Source of the DNA: Echinometra lucunter | Lineage: Eukaryota; Echinodermata; Echinoidea; Camarodonta; Echinometridae | Length of the DNA: 64,000 nt | Direction of reading: 5' to 3' | NCBI GenBank assembly: GCA_029962745.1 | Contig: CM057162.1 | Coordinates: forward strand, 11,378,123-11,442,122 | Shown here: piece after piece, positions 9,047 to 22,100 of the stretch | Position numbering within the stretch: position 1 is the first letter of the stretch | Layout of the letters: the number at the start of each line of letters is the position of its first letter | The notes under the pieces: model-generated | Databases searched by the model: none | Seen by the model: the letters and a program-made list of their open reading frames with translations, nothing else | Told to the model about the DNA's origin: nothing | Translations under genes and position numbers: made by a program

Positions 9047-12000
9047 GTGAGGTTAACACTTTAAAGTTGTACGCCAAAGCTAATGATATTTTAGTTCATA
9101 ATAATCAAAATGTGCCAAAATCAAATCAAATCAAAAAGGCCAACAGGCTGAGTTTTGTTTTATTAGACACCAAATGTTCATGTTTATGAATTATGATACG
9201 CCAGTTTAATAATTTGAAAAAAAGAAGTGGATTTCTCATGATATTGGTCATATTCAACTTTACATTGGTTTCCGAAACCTGATGTATTATACTGCTGCTA
9301 AGCATGTACATTTGGAAAATTACTCTGTTTATATCTTGCAGTTGTACTGTTTGTCAGTTTTCCTATTGTTTTTATTTTTTGTTTTTGCTTATGTTTGGAG
9401 CAGACATGTATACTGTCAGGAAATGCATAATCATGAATACTGCAGACTGGAGAAAAAAAAAAGTACCAGAAATGACTGATGTCGAAATAAAAGAATTTAT
9501 TAGAGCTTGTTTGCTCCTTAATTGTAGCCTCAGATGCACAGCAGGGGATTTGAAAAAAAAAAAAAGAAGAATGTGCGACTCATGCTCATGCTCCAACCAA
9601 AATTGCTTCCTCTCACTTTAGTACATGTACACAGATTGCAAACTAAAATTTAACTTAGGACCTAATGAATCTTTGATGAATCTAATCCCAGAGCATTTGT
9701 TGCTAAAGCATGTGTTAGGGCACCAATGAACAATGATTTGTAAGCCTACAGTTGTATTTCAGATGACTTTAAATGACTTTTATTTTTTTATTCTTACTGG
9801 TAGTTCCTCCTGTAAGTTTAAAGTTATCAGACACCATGACACCCAATGGCCATCAACAGGGGGACATCGTCCCTGTCCTCTCAGGCCAGTCTTACACTTT
9901 CACCTGCGCCACCCAACCTGGTGCTAACCCCGCTGCTGACCTGGAGTGGACCTCCACCACCGCCCAGATCACCCAGAGGCTCAAGAATGACCAGCCAGTG
10001 ACAGGTAGCAAGCTGACCCTGTCCAGCAGGGATGTGACATTCACGCCAACCATGGCTGACCATCTGACGTCGGTCACTTGTGAAGCCACGCATCTCGCCC
10101 TAGATACATCTCTGACCAAGTTCATTCAGCTTGATGTGCAAGGTATGCATGCCCCTTGTTTTTGTCACGATACACAGAGATAGTATAGAGTTTTTGTAAT
10201 GACTGAAAATACACTCTTACACACTCGAACAGTAAGTGAAATGCAGCAGTATAGGATGCTTGCCAAGTTGCCAAGTCACCCAAGTAACTCAAGGATACCA
10301 GATACCTGCATGTATTTAAACCTGCGTGGAGAGTGGCAAATGCATGAATATCTAGCCAAAGGACTGGAAATTGAATCCTGTACCTTGTAATCTGCCTTGA
10401 TGTGAAACTTATCCACTTGACCAGAACAGAACTACTGGCCTCTGTGAATGTGATTTTCAGCAAGTTTTCATTGTTTTGTTTACATTTACAGCAACCAGTA
10501 TGCTGCATGATAAACCATTCCAAAATATTTTACACATCCTTTACAATAAAAACAGTAGCATTAATGTTTCAGCAGTATATAGAGGAATATTGTATTGATC
10601 CAGCAGAAGCCATATTAGGTTTGGCAGATAATGTTGTGAAAACAGAATTGTTCAGAGAGGAAAAAAAATCATTTGCATGATAAATTTAGTATAAAAACCA
10701 GTACTGTTAAATATCAATTGAATCACAAATCATGTTCGCCAGTATAAACCATGCTTTGATTCTATAATGTTTCAATTTCATCTAGTTCCTCCAACCAACG
10801 TTAACATTGTTTTCGACTCTGCCATTGTTTCCGATGGTGAGACACTGACCCTGAAGGAAGGAACTTCAAGCACCATCACCTGCCAAAGCCTTGGGACGAG
10901 ACCAGCTTCAGCCATCACATGGTACCTCAACGGAGTCCCGGTAACGTCCGGGATCAGCAGACCGGAATTTTCCCCTAACTTCGGCGACAGTCGTCTGTCT
11001 GATGCATCCAGTAGCATCATTATCCACCCTACCAGAGAGAACCATGAACAGGTTCTCCGTTGCCAGGCAGAAACATTTGGGATCCGCCGTGATACCAGTA
11101 TTCGACTTTCGGTTGATGGTATGTAGAAGTATTACTCGAAATAGGGTCTTGCTACACATACTCTAGTGACAGTAGGCTTTCTTTACTTGTATCATCATTT
11201 CCCTGCTTTATCTAGAGATATCTTATGCTAACCCTTGACCTAGCACAATTCAAATATGCTAGGAGGTCCTCAGAAGTGAGGCCACTGGGTAATCGCATTG
11301 TGTTAGGGAAACTATAATTGTGACATACCAGAAGTAAAAACCATATCTCATTTAAACTTGGCAGATACATGTGTATCTGCCAATAATGACTTCAGCACAC
11401 ACAAAAAAAATGTTATCCCACTAAAGATTATTTCTCAAGCATCGTGCCATTATGTTGGAGCCATAAACAGCCTGTCTGAATCATTTAGAAGACAGTTCCT
11501 GATATCAGGTGAATGCCTGAAACATGATATGATTGCCCAAGTTTATCCATTCTTCTGATATCTTGGGGTCTTATATCAAGTCCACATACTTTTTCTGAAA
11601 AAATTTCCTTCCTTGTCGAGTAGCAATATTGTAAAAAATGTTGGTCTGGGAAATGACAGTTGTACTTGACTCGTGACAGGAAGTTTTAGTAAAGTAATTC
11701 ATGTTTTGATCCAACCAGGAAATGTACATCATGAAATCCTATTGCAAACTAAAAACAATTAGGATATTTTTAGAATCCATATCTTTTATTTGATTTATCA
11801 TGTTATATTTCATTTTCGATTTTTTCATAATCTTAAATTACTTGGCATCTATAGTTCTTTATAATTTATGATACTAGTTTTAGTCTCACCCTATTTTATC
11901 TCATTTTCATTTTTAATTTACCTTCTTCCTTCTTCTTTCTGTTAATCCAGTCCTCTTCCTATAGACATATAACAAATTAACTAGACGAAAAGCAGCACGC

Positions 12001-13091
12001 ACGAATATCATTACGTGAATGGCTTTAGGCCCCACCTCTTTTGGATCATTTGAAGGGGCCGATAAGCACCCGTTATCGCAATGATATCGATAACACTGTT
12101 GCATTATTCATATCTATTGCGCGTGTCAGTATTATTGTGACACTTTGTTTTGATGCGCATTTGTAGCACTTTTATTGTGCATTAACTGTGCATGCGGTAA
12201 GCTGATGCGTTTTATGTTTCATAATGCGTACAAAATGAATTATTCATTTTTGATCATGAATATTGATGGGTGCATAGGTCAGCCTTCTAATGAATCAGGA
12301 CAAAATGGCGGAGCTTTAGGGGCCTGTCTCTTTCATTCTTCCTACACTTTTATTCTTTAATCCATTGATATCCATCTTCCTTGTCCTTGTTTTGATTTGA
12401 TTTGATTTGATTTTTTGATATCACACAATTCTTTTTCATGGAGTAAAATTGTAGTTATCGCAGTAGTGGCTATAATATTACCATCAATTCTTTTCTTGGA
12501 CAATCACCCGCCAAACAGGTCCACCAGACCCGCCAGTAATCACCGGTATTCCGGACAACCTCAGTGAAAACCAGCAGACCTCGATCTCATGCCAGGCCGA
12601 CAATGGCCACCCTTCGCCCACATTCCAGTGGTTCATCGGAAACAGGAACCTGAGCGGTGATGCAACTCTTCAGGTGTCTGCAGATGTCAACAACAGGATC
12701 GATGCTACGAGTCAGCTGAGGTACTTGCCGCTGAGGGAGGACAACGGTCTTGCTCTGCAGTGCAATGTCATCCACGATGCGCTCTCGCAGCCATTGAAAG
12801 TGATGAGCGATGCCCTGACGGTCAATTGTAAGTTTTGGGATGGGAGAACAATTAGTGTTTTGTTATTTTTTAAATGACATACATAACATATGAATGGTGG
12901 TGGTGATGATGATTATGATGATGATGATGATAATGGTGATTATGGTGATGATGATGGTGATGATGATGGTGGTGGTGGTGATGATAATGATGAAAGTTAT
13001 GGTGATGTTGACTGCCAGTTGTGAGTTTAGGGATGCGAGAACATATTTATAGTGTTTTGTTATTTTCTGAATGATTTATAACATTTGAATT

Positions 13092-13165
<74 letters not shown>

Positions 13166-16100
13166 GACTGATGGGAAAGTTATTGTTTCTACAATAACAA
13201 TACAAGAAATACTGGTAACGTTGTTGATGTAAATAGCATTGATGACGTTAGAGTAATGATAGTGTATGAAGAGTATCAGTATTTGACAAACTATATGAAA
13301 GAATGAAGATGAATTTGAGAGATATTAGAGGGAGACATATTTTAAATGAATAACAAATCTTTTAAGCCTTTGCAGACTAAAAGATATTTGTGCCCAGTCC
13401 TCATCATATGTATGAAATCATGCAAGGGCACTTACATCATTGATCAACTGGTGGCCTAGCAATTACATTATCATGATAATTTCATTGTCATTACTTCATT
13501 TCTCATTTTTCGCCATGCTTCTTTTTTCTCTTCTCCTCAGACTGTCCGACCACTGTTGAGGTGACCGTTTGCCCTGAAGTAGAGGCAGGGTCATCCGAGG
13601 TCATGGTTTGTCGATCAGGTGCTAGTAATCCAGCTTCTAATCTCGTCTGGACTAAAGGTAGGATCCTGCGGGAGTAACTGCCATGCTATGACTTGGAGCC
13701 AATGGCTAACATATTGTCGTCAGATTGTTTTGAGTTATATGCATGTATACTGTGTCCAAAATGTGAGCTCTAAATATTGCATCTGCAAGGTATGAGGAGG
13801 TATTCTATGTTGAAGATACAATTCCAAGAAAATGTCATGCCATTATTTGGAGCCTATGACCAACAAATATTCTGTCTGTTTTGAGTTATGTGCCTGTATA
13901 CCGTGTCCAAAATGTGAGCTCTAAATATTCGTTGGTGGGCTGTTAAAACCTTGTATCTCAAAATTGAAAACTTTGAGGACAGCTCAGAAAAAGTGCTATT
14001 TTAGAGTTGGGACATAAGTGGCAACCTTCTTTTGCCTGGAAAGAGTTTTCTACGGGAATTAGGAGACTTTTGCAGACAATATGAGTTTGCCACCATTGCC
14101 GTAATTAAAAAATACAGCTTTATCTGAGCTGTCCTCAAAATTGTCAAATTTTGAGATACAAGCTTTTAACCCATAGAGGTACAGTATCACCTCTAGGAGA
14201 CGCTCTTGCAGTATCTATTGGTCCAGAATGTTGGGCAGTACATATCATACATGAGCAGAAAGAGAAAAATACACTGACAAATTTGAGCCCATTCCCATTA
14301 CTGTATGGTGTGGCATTCTCGAATTAGAGCAGTTTAAGTGTAACTAATCATTAAACTCTTTAAATTGGCAATGCAGCGAATAATATATAATCACTATTTC
14401 TGTGTTCAAATTGGCAATTTCTGATTCAATTTTACAACTATATTTCATTTTGTATCCATATTTATTTTTTTCAAGTTATGTAAACATGGAAAAAAATGAT
14501 TTGTATTGCCAATTTGAGGATTGAAGATGATTAATTTAGACCTCAAGAAAGCTCTGTACTGCTATGGGTTAACAGCCCACCGATGTATTGCTTCTGAGAG
14601 GCTTCGAGAAGATATTCCATGATGTGAGGATTCCATGCTAAAGATAAAATTCCTAGAAAATGTCATTCTATTATTTAGAGCCTCTGATCACCAAATATTC
14701 TTCTCTGTGAGCTTCTACATATATGCTTTTATGCTGTATCCAGAATTTAATTTTTAAATGTTGCTTCTTTCAAGAGGTATTGCTAATTAACACATTGAGC
14801 ACGATTTGACTTCAGTATAACAAGCATTTTCCAGACCCCGGCCTAAGTATATGTATGTGTACATCTCAGTCCTAGTATTCAAGGTTAAAGTATTAAAAGG
14901 GGAACATTAATGAAAGTTTAAGTCATTAAAAATAAAGTGATTTTAGAGTACACTTGTCCAAGGGTTCTTGAACAGACCCATATCAGTTTGCAAAACTGAT
15001 GATCTTAAAGGGAAAGTCCACTCCAGAAGTTTCATTGTTTCAATATGACACTGCTATAAAAACCACTATGTAGAGTTTAGTGGTTATCAAGTACTTCATA
15101 ATTCCTATAAGCTGTTTATATCTGTATCACACTTGACTTGAGTGGCAATAATTCAACTCATTTTCACAAAACAAAAGTTTTCATACAATAGGGAAACTTA
15201 TTTCAATGTCAAAAGAGAAACACTTTGTAGTGACTATAGAGCAATATAGAGCAATAATGAGTGTAATCTTTCCTTAACGGGGAGGGGACTTTTGCTTTTA
15301 ATATCTGTTATGGGATTTACTTTGTGAATTCAAAATATCAAAAGAATTTTGAATACTCGAGAAGGTAATGAGTACATGTAGGTTAATCGACTCTTGAGCA
15401 TAAATTTCCTTGCAAGTTAAAGGGAATGGCTAACTTTGTGAGTAGCTGATTTAAAAAAATTATCAAACTAAGATGAAACATGTGTATGAGTACTTCTATT
15501 TGCTTGCATTTGAAAATGCCGTTATGTGCCTCCCGCCGCGTGATACGCCATTACACTCAGTACGGTAAGGTGAGTCATACGCGCATGCGCACTACTTGTG
15601 TCTTTTCTGTGCAACCGACCATCGTATATTTTTCAAACTTTGGTTCACATTTTTGATATTTAAAAATACTTCCTGTGGATATTATACTTTGAAACTTTCA
15701 GACTGGTATTTTTACACTGTAACCCTTATGTTTATCCCATTTTCAAGTAACAAAACAAGATTTTTTTAAAATCATAACAATGTTAGCCAATGCCTTTAAC
15801 ACTTGGTTGCCTCCTGTGTTGGCTTTGTTATCTAGTAAAAGCTTCTCTTTTATCAGGGCCCCACACTAACTTTTTCAGAGAGGGTCTGACCTGAAATTTT
15901 AGGGTTTGTTCACATTGAGCGTATGTAAAAAATGTGTAGATTTTGGGTGTCCAGACCATTTTTTTTTTTTTTTTTTTTTTTTTCTTGCTCAAGTGTCCCA
16001 GGGGCTTTCAGTATAGAGCTCTGTCTTAATGCTCACCGTGTGGAGCTGGGTGATGCAAATATTTTGATGAATGTAATCTGTTTTGTATAACTAATACTTT

Positions 16101-19100
16101 CTTCAAAATAAACCTGTAGTATATTTGTATTTTAGAGAACTGTTGCTAGGCTTACACCATGAGCATCCTTGGATAGTGTGTGTGCTCTATATAAAGTTTA
16201 CACTAGTATTCTTATTATTAATCATATTTTTAGGGGCTTTTTTTGTCTTTTAGTTGTAAATTTGTCTTTAATTGTTCCTGTTTGTTGAATTAAACCAAAG
16301 GTTATTATTAAAAGCATCTATTTGTCATGGTTGCATTTTGCTAGGTGTTGACATAATCAGCGAGCCGAGTGCCCTACAAACCCACTTTGAAGAAAGCGGC
16401 GACCCGCTCGGAACACGGACCGCGCTGAGTTACATGAGAAACTTCACCAAGGACGACTATGAACAGAGCTTTATGTGCTGTACTACCGTCAGTCCTTCAT
16501 GTGATTTGACGGTCTGCTCAGAACCTTGCATTCCTAATGTCAAATGTGAGTATGAAGGTATACTTTTAGCAGGGTTCCAACAGTCATGGAAAATGAAATA
16601 AAAAAAAGAAGGAATTCCCAAAGCATTGGATAGTCATGAATATTGATCATGAATGTTGGCTTTGTTTGTGTGACTGTGGCAGCCATCCAGTTCATGGTAT
16701 GGATCTCATGTAAGTACGTGCATAATGTAAAACCTGCTGTAGTGACCACCTGCATAGAGGAGGTGCTGTGGCTCAGTGGTAGAGCAGTGGACTCTTAACC
16801 AGAAGTACCTGGTTCAAAACCAAATGGATGCTCTAATGCCCTTTGGTAAGGAATTAATTTAACACTGGGGTGAATGCCCCCCCCCCAAAAAAAAAAAAAA
16901 AAAAATTGTTACAAATTATTAATCTTCATTACCAAGGGAGGAAACCTTTGGTCCCCTAGTTGCTTACTAACAAGCATACATACGCTTTCAGGTAAAATAA
17001 CCAATCAACCATTTAAAGGTTGCATGTTTATAAGTGGGGGGGGGGGGGGGTCCCTTGAACAGAGCTTCTTGGAGAAAGCATTATTTCAGGAATCTGCTAA
17101 TGTACATAAAGACAACTGCCTATAAAGACCACTTTATCTGTCTCCTAGGAATGGTCTTTATATACAGGTTTCTATACAAATGCTTTACTAATATCTCTCA
17201 GATGCCCCTGAGATGCCAGATGTCTCCCCAACCCTACCAGGCAACTTTATCTCTGAGGGCACCGCCAATCTGGAGTTCACCTGTCGGGCCAAAGGCAACC
17301 CCAGGCCTGCCCTGACCTGGGTAAAGGTTGGCAATGAAGGCTTGATGCTGGATCAGCTTACTCAGGAGGATGGCTCGCAGCGGCTGAGGTTTCTGGAGGT
17401 GAGGAGGGACCATGCAGGCATGTACAGATGCATCGCTAATAACAACATTCCTCCCAGGAGCAGTACGGATTATCAACTCATTGTGCATTGTAAGTCGATG
17501 GCGTATATGATTGCTTGGTGGTGGCGTTACTCACAAATCAGCTCAAATCAGTCTTTTATACACTGAAAACAATTCTGATAGTTCTTTTTTTTTGTAAATA
17601 TAAATTTTCAGTTGAACCCTTTTCAGTACTTGGTGTATAATCAACCTTCCATTTTTAGAAAAATCATTATCACGAGTTAGGTATAAAATATGTATCAAAT
17701 GAAATGCATGTACAGTACATTTACATTATTTGACCTCAAATTATTATACTGTACATTTACAAAACATGCTTTTTTTCTATTGTAACGTGTATTTTTTTTA
17801 AATGTTGTATTTTCATTTCTATTTGTAAATTTGTTATACATCAGCTTGTTAGCTACTCCAATTCAATTCAATTCAATTCAGTGTAGTTCAATGCACTCAC
17901 TCACAACCCTTTGTAAAGATGAGCCTGACATACTTCTTTTCATAGTGTGCGAAATAAATGTTTAATTTCCAGCCCATTATAATGATGGAATTTTAGAATT
18001 TGGAATTCATTTTTTATTTTAGAGGGCCATTTGCTCTCTGATCCTTGCTTGTTCAAAGCAAACTTGGATTTAGCTCATGGTGTTAGATATGTTCAATTTG
18101 ATATTTTCTTATGCTTTAGGGCAGTGCCTTTGATTTGTAGCGCCTGTCTTGCAAGAATTTGGATTTTGATGGAAATCGCTGTGATAATTGCTAAAAAAAG
18201 GATACCAAATTGGTTTACTTCGGAGATGCATTATAGGATTTTTAAGAAAGCTGTAACTTGCCCTTGTACCATAAATGTCAAAATGTGATCAGAATCAGAG
18301 CTTTGGTGACCCAAGTAGAGGATGATTTCAATCCTGCCTATATAAAATCGTTCAAACTGATGAATTCATTTTATACTTTTCACATTCAGTTCCGCCCACC
18401 ATTCAGAACAAGGCCAACAACCGAACAACTGCCAACGAGGGCAAGAACACCTCTCTAACCTGTATCGTCAAGGGCAATCCCACCCCTGAGGTCACTTGGG
18501 AACGCATGGGCAACCATTCTGCAGCACTCTGGGATCGTACCTTGGTGGTGAATACTGAAGTCAACAGTGATTATGAGAGCATTGTGACAAGTACGCTGAA
18601 TATCATGGATGTTCAGCCTGATATCGACCATGGCAACTACACATGCACAGCACAAAGTGCAAAAGGAATGGATAAAACTGTCATTAATTTAAGTGGCACA
18701 TGTAAGTCTGATCAGTAACTGTGATATGGCCTTGTGGTGATGATTACCCAGGCAGTTGACTATGCATTGATAACCTGTTTAAAGACGCTCTGTCGTGGGC
18801 TTTCATGGGGAACTTGACACCATGGGAGCTTACCCTGTAACAGGTGTTGTCCATCACTATGAGTTTTATGATCAACAGACGTAATGTAATGCTCTATATA
18901 TTCCACCCTTTGCCCCATATGGCAAAGTCATTATCTCACTTGTTTCCCTGGTCCGAGAATGCCTGAAGCACGCCGAAGAATGTTTATGGTGGGACAGCTA
19001 GTTTTGCTCTGCTCCAGGAATGTAGCTCTATTTAACAGGTATTTGTAGTGCTTTTCACAACGTCTGGTGTCAGCAAATTATGATCCATTCCCCATGAAAG

Positions 19101-22100
19101 CCCACGACTGAATGTCTTTAAGTAATTGCATGTTGATATCTTAATCAGTTCAATGTGAACTTGCTCAGAAATTACCCAAACCTCAAGCACCTGTGTTGGA
19201 ACGACAGTTTGAACCAAAATTTCAAGAATGGCATTTTTCATATACGCAGAGGTAAACTGCTTTTTTTAAGAAAGAAATGGGTTTTTATTGTTTTTTTTTT
19301 ATTTTTTAAAATTTTTTTTGTTTTTGCAAGTAGGTCTGTTATTGAATTTGCATTGACACTAGGAGAATTATAAGAAGTAATTTTCGGGACTAAATCATGG
19401 ACCAGTGTTTAGGCTCACACTTGGAGAGATAAACTGTTTTACAAATATAAAGAAAAGAAAATGCACAGGATTTTAATTTTTTATTTTTGTTTTTGGTACA
19501 AAGTGAATGGATTCAATACAAGTGGTGCAACAAAGGTGGTATTGGCATACTAATAACTTCATCTGTGTGTTGTACTGTTAGATACTGAAATATGACTGGC
19601 AGTAAGCTGAACAAAACCTGCACTCTTTTTTTTTAAAGTGTTTTGCCGCTGCTTATCTGAATGAACTTTAAGAAACAAATTTCCAGGAATCGAATCTACT
19701 GTTGTTGTGATGGGTACCAGAAGATGTTTAATGTGAACAGAGATTTTTCAGTGACATATCGATAACATATCAAACATTAACGATACCAACATTTTGGATT
19801 CCCAGTCTGTTCTGATATGGCATATTCTTTTGGATCATTTGCCACATGTTGAAAATGAGTAGGCCGATATATGATTTGCCACATTTTGGACTTGTCTGAT
19901 ATTAAAACAACTTAAAAGAGTATCGAAATAATATGTGATATGATATGTGATACAAGATGATTTTGAAACCAGGGGGGTGTTTCACAAAGACTAAGACAGA
20001 CTCAAATCACACTTAAAGGGGGTACCCAATGCTGAAACAATTTTAGCTCATTTGAAAGAGCATGATTTTATTAGCAGAAAATCATCTGCCTAAAGTTTTT
20101 TTAAAAGTCGTGTTGCCAAGGAAACCCCCAAATGTGGTAAGATTTCAGGACATTTTTGACCCCTCAGCTGTGACCCAGTTTCAACTGGGTACCCACTTTT
20201 ACGTCAAAATGACGTCAAAGTGGGTACCTTGTCTCGCACTTCTAGCAAAATGCGCGCAAGGTATAATACATATTGTACAGTCCAGCGCGCAGCACAACTG
20301 CAATGCGCGAAGCTGGGTACCCACTTTTACGTCATACTCCAATTTTTTGGTCAGCTTGTTACTTTTTATGAGAAAATTAGCCCAAATGCATTGATTTCGA
20401 TTGAAAATCCTAATATTTTTAATGTAATTTTTCTTCGAATTCTATTCTCGATCACATATCAAATTTTTTTTACCGTTGTGTAATCACTTTAACTATAACC
20501 AGCCATTCATGTCATAGTTTGTTTTCACTATCGGTCTCTCAAGGGATGTGAAATTCATGGGCACAAATTTGGAGAATTCTCCTTTTTTGTTATCTTCGTC
20601 AGTGAACTATAAAAAACATGTCAATTCTGCAGATTTGTGACCACTATTTTCAAATCCTATGAGAGACCCGTGTCAAAAACGAAAGGGGCATGAATGGCCA
20701 ACTATAGTTAAGTGCGATTTCAGTCAGTCTTCGTCTCTGTGAAACACCCCCCATATTTGAACCTGCAGGATGTTGTTGAAGCAGTTTTACTTTCAGTTTC
20801 AGTGTTTATTTTTCTCTTCACTTTCATTTTATTCCCTTTGTGGAATGGTGAAAAAAAAGTAAAGCCAAATCGCTCAATATACATGTATATATTTTCATGT
20901 CCCCTGTACTTTTGTAGTATGAAACAAAATATAGATGTCATTAATGGTCAGTTCAGTTGCATAATGAATACAAAAGGCAAACAATTTTTTATTAAAAACA
21001 GCGAAACCAGACCCTCCCACATCACTCAGGATTAATGCCAGCCAGAGTAAGGCTCATTCCTTGATGGTTTCATGGCAGCCTGGCTTTGATGGCGGAGTGG
21101 AACAATCCTTTGTTATAACCTTCTGTCTGAATGACACCCAGCTGGACTGCAAGAAAATATTTGGTGAGTGTTACGGCTCATTCAGACAATGGGACGTTAA
21201 GTAAGGATAGTTTGCACTACATTTCTGTATAAATGATCATGAAGTGAATGTGCAATAGAGTGGACATTTCGTCATGAGCTGCGCAGAATTATATCATAGT
21301 GTATTCGAGCGTATTTGATACGACATGTTAATTACACATTGAAAATATCATGTCACAATGCATATCAGTATGGATTTTGGCTTAAAGTTGGCTTACTAAA
21401 GTAAAATTCAAAGTATTGAATTCAATATGATTTGAGCAAATTTCTTAGCCAAGTAAAATACTTAGTAAAAGTTTTACTTAATCCAAGTATTGAATTGAAT
21501 ACCGGCCCTGGGCTCTTGGTAGCGTCGAGCCATGATTAATGGTCTTAGAAATTTTAGATTAGCTTTTTATTTCCGTGTTTCTGTATGTATGCCCCATGTT
21601 CCTACAATTGGATAATATCTTGGAACTTTTGTGGGACTATTTTCGCAGTGGCACCGAATAAATGTATGAAAGATTTAATTTTTCATTTAATATGAAATTG
21701 CATTGTTTTATTTCCATTAGGTATCAAGGAGCCTAAATATCTATTAGAGGACCTAGAAGCTTTTAGCTGGTATTCTATCTCTGTCTGTGCTGTGAACACC
21801 AATGGTAAAAGCTCTGAAAGCAATGGAATCCGAGTATCTACTGCACGTAAGTATTGGAAAATTGGAATTTAATTTCACTGTTTGTACTGGTTTTGTTCAC
21901 TGATCATCTTGTACTTTGTTTTCTTTGTGTCTTTCTCTCTCTCCTATGTTCATCTTGCACCCCGATTTTACACTTTCCTTTACCCCTTCTCCTTAATGAC
22001 TGTCTCTCTGCCTGCCCCATTTCTCCTTCTTTCTCCCTCATAGAAATAGATGTTTTTAAAAAATACTAGATACATGTATGTTTATCTACAAGCAGGGTCT

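Larger units (their letters stand above)
8100..12518. other. Intron survey, receptor 5' part
   Basis: 8100-8701: AT-rich, no promoter or signal-peptide exon found. 9047-9803, 10143-10785: nothing recognised. 11119-12518: nothing firm; 11990-12230 has a higher density of CG and ATCGATAA words than its surroundings, possibly an old insert. Confidence 0.5.
13690..14770. repeat. Three-unit ~150-bp tandem repeat interrupted by a composite insert
   Basis: Units near 13690-13800, 13800-13930 and 14590-14770 share gagttat.tgc.tgtata and ttccaagaaaatgtca tracts. Between units 2 and 3 lies the insert 13931-14583, bounded by inverted ttggtgggctgttaa and ttaacagcccaccga. Confidence 0.65.
16546..18389. 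other. Intron survey, receptor exons F-H
   Basis: 14773-15004 and 15800-16344: no repeat recognised except a poly-T run at 15959-15983. 16546-17201: SINE head within a CTATAGACAGG-type repeat, A run and 15-bp G run at 17036-17050. 17490-18389: AT-rich with (attca)n at 17859-17880, otherwise nothing. Confidence 0.5.
19972..20752. mobile_element. Fold-back element with GTTTCACAAA core, carrying two TTAA elements
   Basis: Inverted ends of about 45 bp (ggggggtgtttcacaaagac and gtctctgtgaaacacccccc). The interior holds 20013-20492 and 20489-20711, two TTAA-bounded elements sharing one TTAA. Confidence 0.75.

Noticed and set aside
16758..16830. tRNA gene
   Set aside because: A and B boxes are present but the arms do not pair well, and the sequence continues into a SINE body found elsewhere in the window.
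21030..21163. Alternative start of receptor exon I at the ctcag acceptor
   Set aside because: With the preceding phase-1 T it gives TGA; the upstream acceptor at 21001 keeps phase and restores the FN3 opening.
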